In this document: piece after piece, positions 7,532-10,170 of the stretch
How positions within the stretch are numbered: position 1 is the first letter of the stretch
Layout: the number at the start of each line of letters is the position of its first letter
Source of the DNA: an uncultured Parabacteroides sp.
GTDB taxonomy: Bacteria; Bacteroidota; Bacteroidia; Bacteroidales; Tannerellaceae
Assembly: GCF_902493135.1 (NCBI RefSeq)
Contig: NZ_CABUOD010000076.1
Coordinates: forward strand, 1 to 10,170
Length of the DNA: 10,170 nucleotides
Direction: 5' to 3'
Made by a program: the position numbers and the translations under genes
Notes under the pieces: model-generated
Databases searched by the model: none
What the model saw: only the letters and a program-made list of their open reading frames with translations
Told to the model about the DNA's origin: nothing

Positions 7532-7539
7532 TATATTTG
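7532..7539 (+). promoter_or_regulatory. Promoter -7 box for the isomerase-like gene
   Basis: TATATTTG matches the Bacteroidetes -7 consensus TAnnTTTG exactly and lies 40 bp before the next ATG. The expected -33 region (7508-7512, TTATC) matches only weakly. It implies that the downstream gene is transcribed separately from the valS-kinase unit. The preceding T-rich stretch (7483-7502) has no strong GC stem, so I do not call a terminator. Confidence 0.6.
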
Positions 7540-7579
7540 CCGTCATAATAATACAAACACATCATTTTAATTTAATATC

Positions 7580-8431
7580 ATGGAGAAATCAAGAAGATCC
7601 TTTTTCAAAAAAGGGCTGGCAGGTGCTATTCTGCTGGGTACGGCAAGCGTGGCTAAGGCCGGTTTGCCCGATCCCGTGAAGCCTAAGGCTGCCAAGGCCG
7701 TAAATCCTTTCCATTTGGGAGTGGCCGGGTACACATTTGTGAACTTTGACTTGGAAACTACGTTAAAAACTTTGCAGCGTCTGGATATTCATTATCTTTG
7801 TATCAAGGATTTCCACCTGCCGTTGGATAGCAATGATGAACAAATCAAGGCTTTCCATGACAAATGCGCTTCTTATGGCGTGACCGGATATGCAGTCGGT
7901 CCTATCTATATGAAGAGCGAGGCTGAAATCGATCGTGGTTTTGAATATGCAAAACGGGTAGGCGTGAAAACGATTGTCGGCGTGCCCAATTACGAACTTT
8001 TGCCCTATGTGGACAAGAAAGTGAAAGAGTACGACTTCAATTATGCGATCCATTTGCACGGACCTGATATCAAGACTTATCCGGATGCGACGGATGTTTG
8101 GGAACATACGAAAGACCTGGACCCGCGTATCGGCATGTGTCTGGATGTCGGCCACGACCTGCGTAACGGTTGCGATCCTGTTGCCGACTTGAAGAAATAT
8201 CATACCCGTGTGTTCGATATGCACATTAAGGATGTGACGGATTCTTCCAAAGCCGGACGCGGCATCGAGATCGGGCGCGGAAAGATCGACTTCCCTGCAT
8301 TGGTTCGTATGATGCGCGAAGTGAATTATACAGGAATGTGCAGTCTTGAGTTCGAAAAGGACATGAAAGATCCTTTCCTCGGTATCGCAGAGTCTATCGG
8401 CTATTTCAAGGCCGTTAGTGATATGGCATGA
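7580..8431 (+). CDS. Tat-exported sugar phosphate isomerase/epimerase-family protein
   Basis: A 283-residue protein of the xylose isomerase-like TIM-barrel (AP endonuclease 2) superfamily, whose members interconvert sugars or inositols using a divalent metal. The N-terminus has a twin-arginine signal, SRRSFFKKG at residues 4-12, then a hydrophobic stretch and likely cleavage after AKA (27). It is therefore probably folded in the cytoplasm and exported. Candidate metal ligands are D189 and H192 in CLDVGHD, H215 in MHIKD and E257 in SLEFEKD. IHLHG at 157-161 sits where many relatives have a glutamate ligand. The length fits the family. The exact substrate cannot be read from the sequence. It has its own -7 box, and a repeat hairpin separates it from the next gene. 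Confidence 0.85.
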   Translation: MEKSRRSFFKKGLAGAILLGTASVAKAGLPDPVKPKAAKAVNPFHLGVAGYTFVNFDLETTLKTLQRLDIHYLCIKDFHLPLDSNDEQIKAFHDKCASYGVTGYAVGPIYMKSEAEIDRGFEYAKRVGVKTIVGVPNYELLPYVDKKVKEYDFNYAIHLHGPDIKTYPDATDVWEHTKDLDPRIGMCLDVGHDLRNGCDPVADLKKYHTRVFDMHIKDVTDSSKAGRGIEIGRGKIDFPALVRMMREVNYTGMCSLEFEKDMKDPFLGIAESIGYFKAVSDMA

Positions 8432-8440
8432 TAAGAATTA

Positions 8441-8516
8441 TGATTTATGATTTGTGATTTATGATTTATGAAGCACAAGTTGTGAAGCATAATTCATAAA
8501 TTATAAATCATAAATG
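8441..8516. repeat. Hairpin of inverted tandem heptamers (TGATTTA)
   Basis: Four tandem heptamers TGATTTA, TGATTTG, TGATTTA, TGATTTA fill 8441-8468. Their near reverse complements TAATTCA, TAAATTA, TAAATCA and TAAATG fill 8490-8516. The arms can pair over about 27 bases with few mismatches, several of them G-U in one strand. The spacer holds a small dyad, CACAA-G-TTGTG (8474-8484). It fills almost the whole gap between the isomerase-like gene and the lipoprotein gene. It is AT-rich with no T-run, so not a standard terminator. It resembles a dispersed intergenic repeat (REP- or MITE-like), but copies elsewhere cannot be checked here. Confidence 0.7.
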
Positions 8517-8521
8517 TAAAG

Positions 8522-9553
8522 ATGAGAACAACGTTGTATCTGTTGATGGCCTGCCTGTTTTCGGCGTGCAGCACCATTGAATATATCGGAATAGAGACTT
8601 ATAACCCCGCCGAGATTACTTTCCCGAAGAATGTCGACAAGGTTTTGATTGTGAATAACGCCGTTCCTCAGCCCGATGATGTCGGCTATACCTATAATTT
8701 ATATGGAACCGTGCAGGACACGGCCCGCGCCCGTGCGGATAGCGCTTTGTATGATGCCTGCCGTTCCTTGGGCAAATCGATAGTGGATGTTTCTTTCTTC
8801 AATGATGTCCTTCTTTATCATGATGGCACCCGTCAGGATACAAAATATTTGGTGGATGAAAAATTGACGCCCGAAGCGGTGAAAGAATTGTGCCGGGAGA
8901 CAGGGACGGACGCTGTTATTTCGCTCGACCGCCTGCTGTTCAGGATGGAAAAGAATGTTGTCGCTTTTGCCGAAGGCTTTGTCGTAGGAGGGGTCGATGT
9001 CGAGATTACGGGAGTCGTCCGCGGTTATCTTCCCGGACGCGACAATCCGTTGGCTACCGTTTACGTGCAGGATAGCGTTTTCTGGTCTGAAAGTGCGGAC
9101 AATATGGAGCAATTGAAACTTTATCTGCCGTCACCGGAGGAGGCTTTACGGGCTGCCGGGCAGTATATCGGTACGAAGGTTACTCCGAACTTTGTTCCTC
9201 ATTGGGATAATGAAAGCCGCTGGTTCTACAAAGGCGAGGGGGCGCGATGGAAAGAGGCGACCGCCTACGCCTTGTCCGACAAATGGGAAGAAGCGGCCTC
9301 GCGCTGGAAGCATGTGTATGAAAATTCTTCGCGCTGGAAAGAGCGGGCAAAGGCGGCATCCAACTTGGCTTTGTATCATGAAATGAAAACTCAGTTGAAG
9401 GAAGCCTACAACTGGGCTGCCAAATCTTACGAGATTTTTAATAGTAAAAAGGGAGTAGATTACAACTACACGAAAATGCAGCAGTTGTATGTAGAGGCTC
9501 TTGGCAAGCGTATCCGTTCTGATCAAAAACTAAATAAGCAATTTGGAGAATAA
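8522..9553 (+). CDS. DUF6340-like lipoprotein with C-terminal TPR-like region
   Basis: A 343-residue predicted lipoprotein: MRTTLYLLMACLFSAC ends in a lipobox with Cys16 as the acylation site, placing it in the envelope. The body opens with YIGIETYNPAEITFPKNVDKVLIVNNAVPQP, which I recognise from Bacteroidales proteins annotated as DUF6340; its molecular role is unknown. A hydrophobic strand-rich middle (about 120-185) is followed by helical, tryptophan-rich sequence (about 230-315, with repeated WK and WKE steps, KWEEAASRWKHVY and ERAKAASNLALYHEM) like one or two TPR units. The start is fixed because the only nearby upstream ATG (8514) is followed at once by TAA. No promoter match was found in the repeat-filled gap, so it may be read through from the isomerase-like gene. 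Confidence 0.85.
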   Translation: MRTTLYLLMACLFSACSTIEYIGIETYNPAEITFPKNVDKVLIVNNAVPQPDDVGYTYNLYGTVQDTARARADSALYDACRSLGKSIVDVSFFNDVLLYHDGTRQDTKYLVDEKLTPEAVKELCRETGTDAVISLDRLLFRMEKNVVAFAEGFVVGGVDVEITGVVRGYLPGRDNPLATVYVQDSVFWSESADNMEQLKLYLPSPEEALRAAGQYIGTKVTPNFVPHWDNESRWFYKGEGARWKEATAYALSDKWEEAASRWKHVYENSSRWKERAKAASNLALYHEMKTQLKEAYNWAAKSYEIFNSKKGVDYNYTKMQQLYVEALGKRIRSDQKLNKQFGE

Positions 9554-9579
9554 TAATCTTATATTCTCTGAATTATTAT

Positions 9580-9587
9580 TACTTTTG
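9580..9587 (+). promoter_or_regulatory. Candidate -7 box for the small acidic protein gene
   Basis: TACTTTTG fits TAnnTTTG and lies 34 bp before the ATG at 9622. The expected -33 region (TCTT, 9557-9560) is poor, and the surrounding AT-rich sequence makes a chance match more likely than at the tRNA or isomerase promoters. Confidence 0.4.
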
Positions 9588-9621
9588 GCAGACGTTTCGA
9601 ATAAAGAATAAATAATAAGAT

Positions 9622-10083
9622 ATGAGTGCAAATAATGCAAAGGTTCAGGCTGTCATAGAAACGACTTTCAATTCGGCCATCAATAAACTTGCAGCGAACG
9701 AGGCTGGCAACTGTTACAGCGATTTATACGTGCAGGTCGATGCCGAAAGCGGAGAGTTGCTTATTTATGATGAAGAGGATGCGCTGGTTGAAAAGACTAT
9801 CATTTTCGATTGGGTGAATACGACATGTGATGACGATCAGTTCACCCAGCAGGTTGCTGCAACTTTGAAAGCCGTGCTTGCCGTCCTGGTGACGAAAAAA
9901 ATTTTTGATAACCCTTGTTTCCTGAAACCGTTCTCGGTAAGCCTGACAGATGAGGATTTCTCTGTTATTGAGGAACTTCTGTTCTTGGATGATGAAAATC
10001 TTCGTTTGGATGATCCTCTTTTAAAAGATTTGGATGCAGATTTGGATGATTTTTTAGCAAAACTTCTTTCAGATGTCAAATAA
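9622..10083 (+). CDS. Small acidic protein of unknown function
   Basis: A 153-residue protein with no signal peptide or membrane helix, so probably cytoplasmic. I do not recognise a family. It starts MSANNAKVQAVIETTFNSAIN, has a strand-like middle (YSDLYVQVDAESGELLIYDEED) and a hydrophobic helix near 80-95 (VAATLKAVLAVLVTKKIF). The tail is rich in leucine and aspartate with LDD recurring three times (LFLDD, LRLDD, ADLDDFL). Strong negative charge and this amphipathic tail suggest a protein- or metal-binding role, but that is speculation. The ATG follows an AT-rich leader (AATAATAAGAT) and a plausible -7 box. The gene ends 39 bp before a tRNA gene. Codon use looks like that of its neighbours, so it appears native. 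Confidence 0.8.
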   Translation: MSANNAKVQAVIETTFNSAINKLAANEAGNCYSDLYVQVDAESGELLIYDEEDALVEKTIIFDWVNTTCDDDQFTQQVAATLKAVLAVLVTKKIFDNPCFLKPFSVSLTDEDFSVIEELLFLDDENLRLDDPLLKDLDADLDDFLAKLLSDVK

Positions 10084-10089
10084 ACATAT

Positions 10090-10097
10090 TATATTTG
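10090..10097 (+). promoter_or_regulatory. Promoter -7 box for tRNA-Thr
   Basis: TATATTTG matches the Bacteroidetes -7 consensus exactly. TTTC at 10067-10070 matches the -33 element TTTG in three of four positions at a spacing of 19, inside the end of the upstream gene. The start would fall near 10103, about 20 bases before the mature tRNA 5' end. Confidence 0.7.
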
Positions 10098-10122
10098 CGC
10101 CCGCATTCAGGAAGTAAATGTT

Positions 10123-10170
<48 letters not shown>

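Noticed and set aside
7483..7532. A terminator after the second kinase
   Set aside because: Complementary AGTCTTT and AAAGACT exist, but they are about 37 bases apart, AT-rich, and the second one runs into the next promoter.

Overview
The window looks like chromosomal DNA of a Bacteroidales bacterium, most likely Parabacteroides or a close relative (inference). The reasons are: perfect Bacteroidetes-type -7 boxes (TAnnTTTG) before several genes, few Shine-Dalgarno sequences, a DUF6340-type lipoprotein, and periplasmic-TPR sensor histidine kinases of the kind common in this order. All confident protein genes are on the + strand.

Layout. 1-850: no confident gene. This stretch is dense in palindromes and short repeats and has patches of possibly decayed coding sequence. 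It ends in a perfect 16-bp palindrome and two tandem -7 boxes ahead of valS. 853-3480: valS, a complete valyl-tRNA synthetase. 3500-7482: two paralogous membrane sensor kinases (signal peptide, TPR-type sensor, one membrane helix, HisKA, HATPase). They follow valS by 19 bp and overlap each other by 4 bp, so all three are probably one transcript. 7580-8431: a Tat-exported sugar phosphate isomerase/epimerase-like TIM-barrel protein with its own -7 box. 8441-8516: an unusual hairpin built of inverted 7-bp repeats. 8522-9553: a DUF6340-like lipoprotein. 9622-10083: a small acidic protein of unknown function. 10123-10170: the first 48 bases of tRNA-Thr(CGU), cut by the window end.

How the genes relate. 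valS is housekeeping. The kinase pair probably senses something in the periplasm, but neither protein carries a receiver or DNA-binding domain and no response regulator lies in the window, so the output partner must be elsewhere. The isomerase-like protein and the lipoprotein are both envelope or exported proteins but show no obvious functional link. I see no phage genes, transposase, CRISPR array or recognisable defence system. The least explained parts are the repeat-rich leader at 1-760, the heptamer hairpin, and the linkage of a tandem kinase pair to valS.
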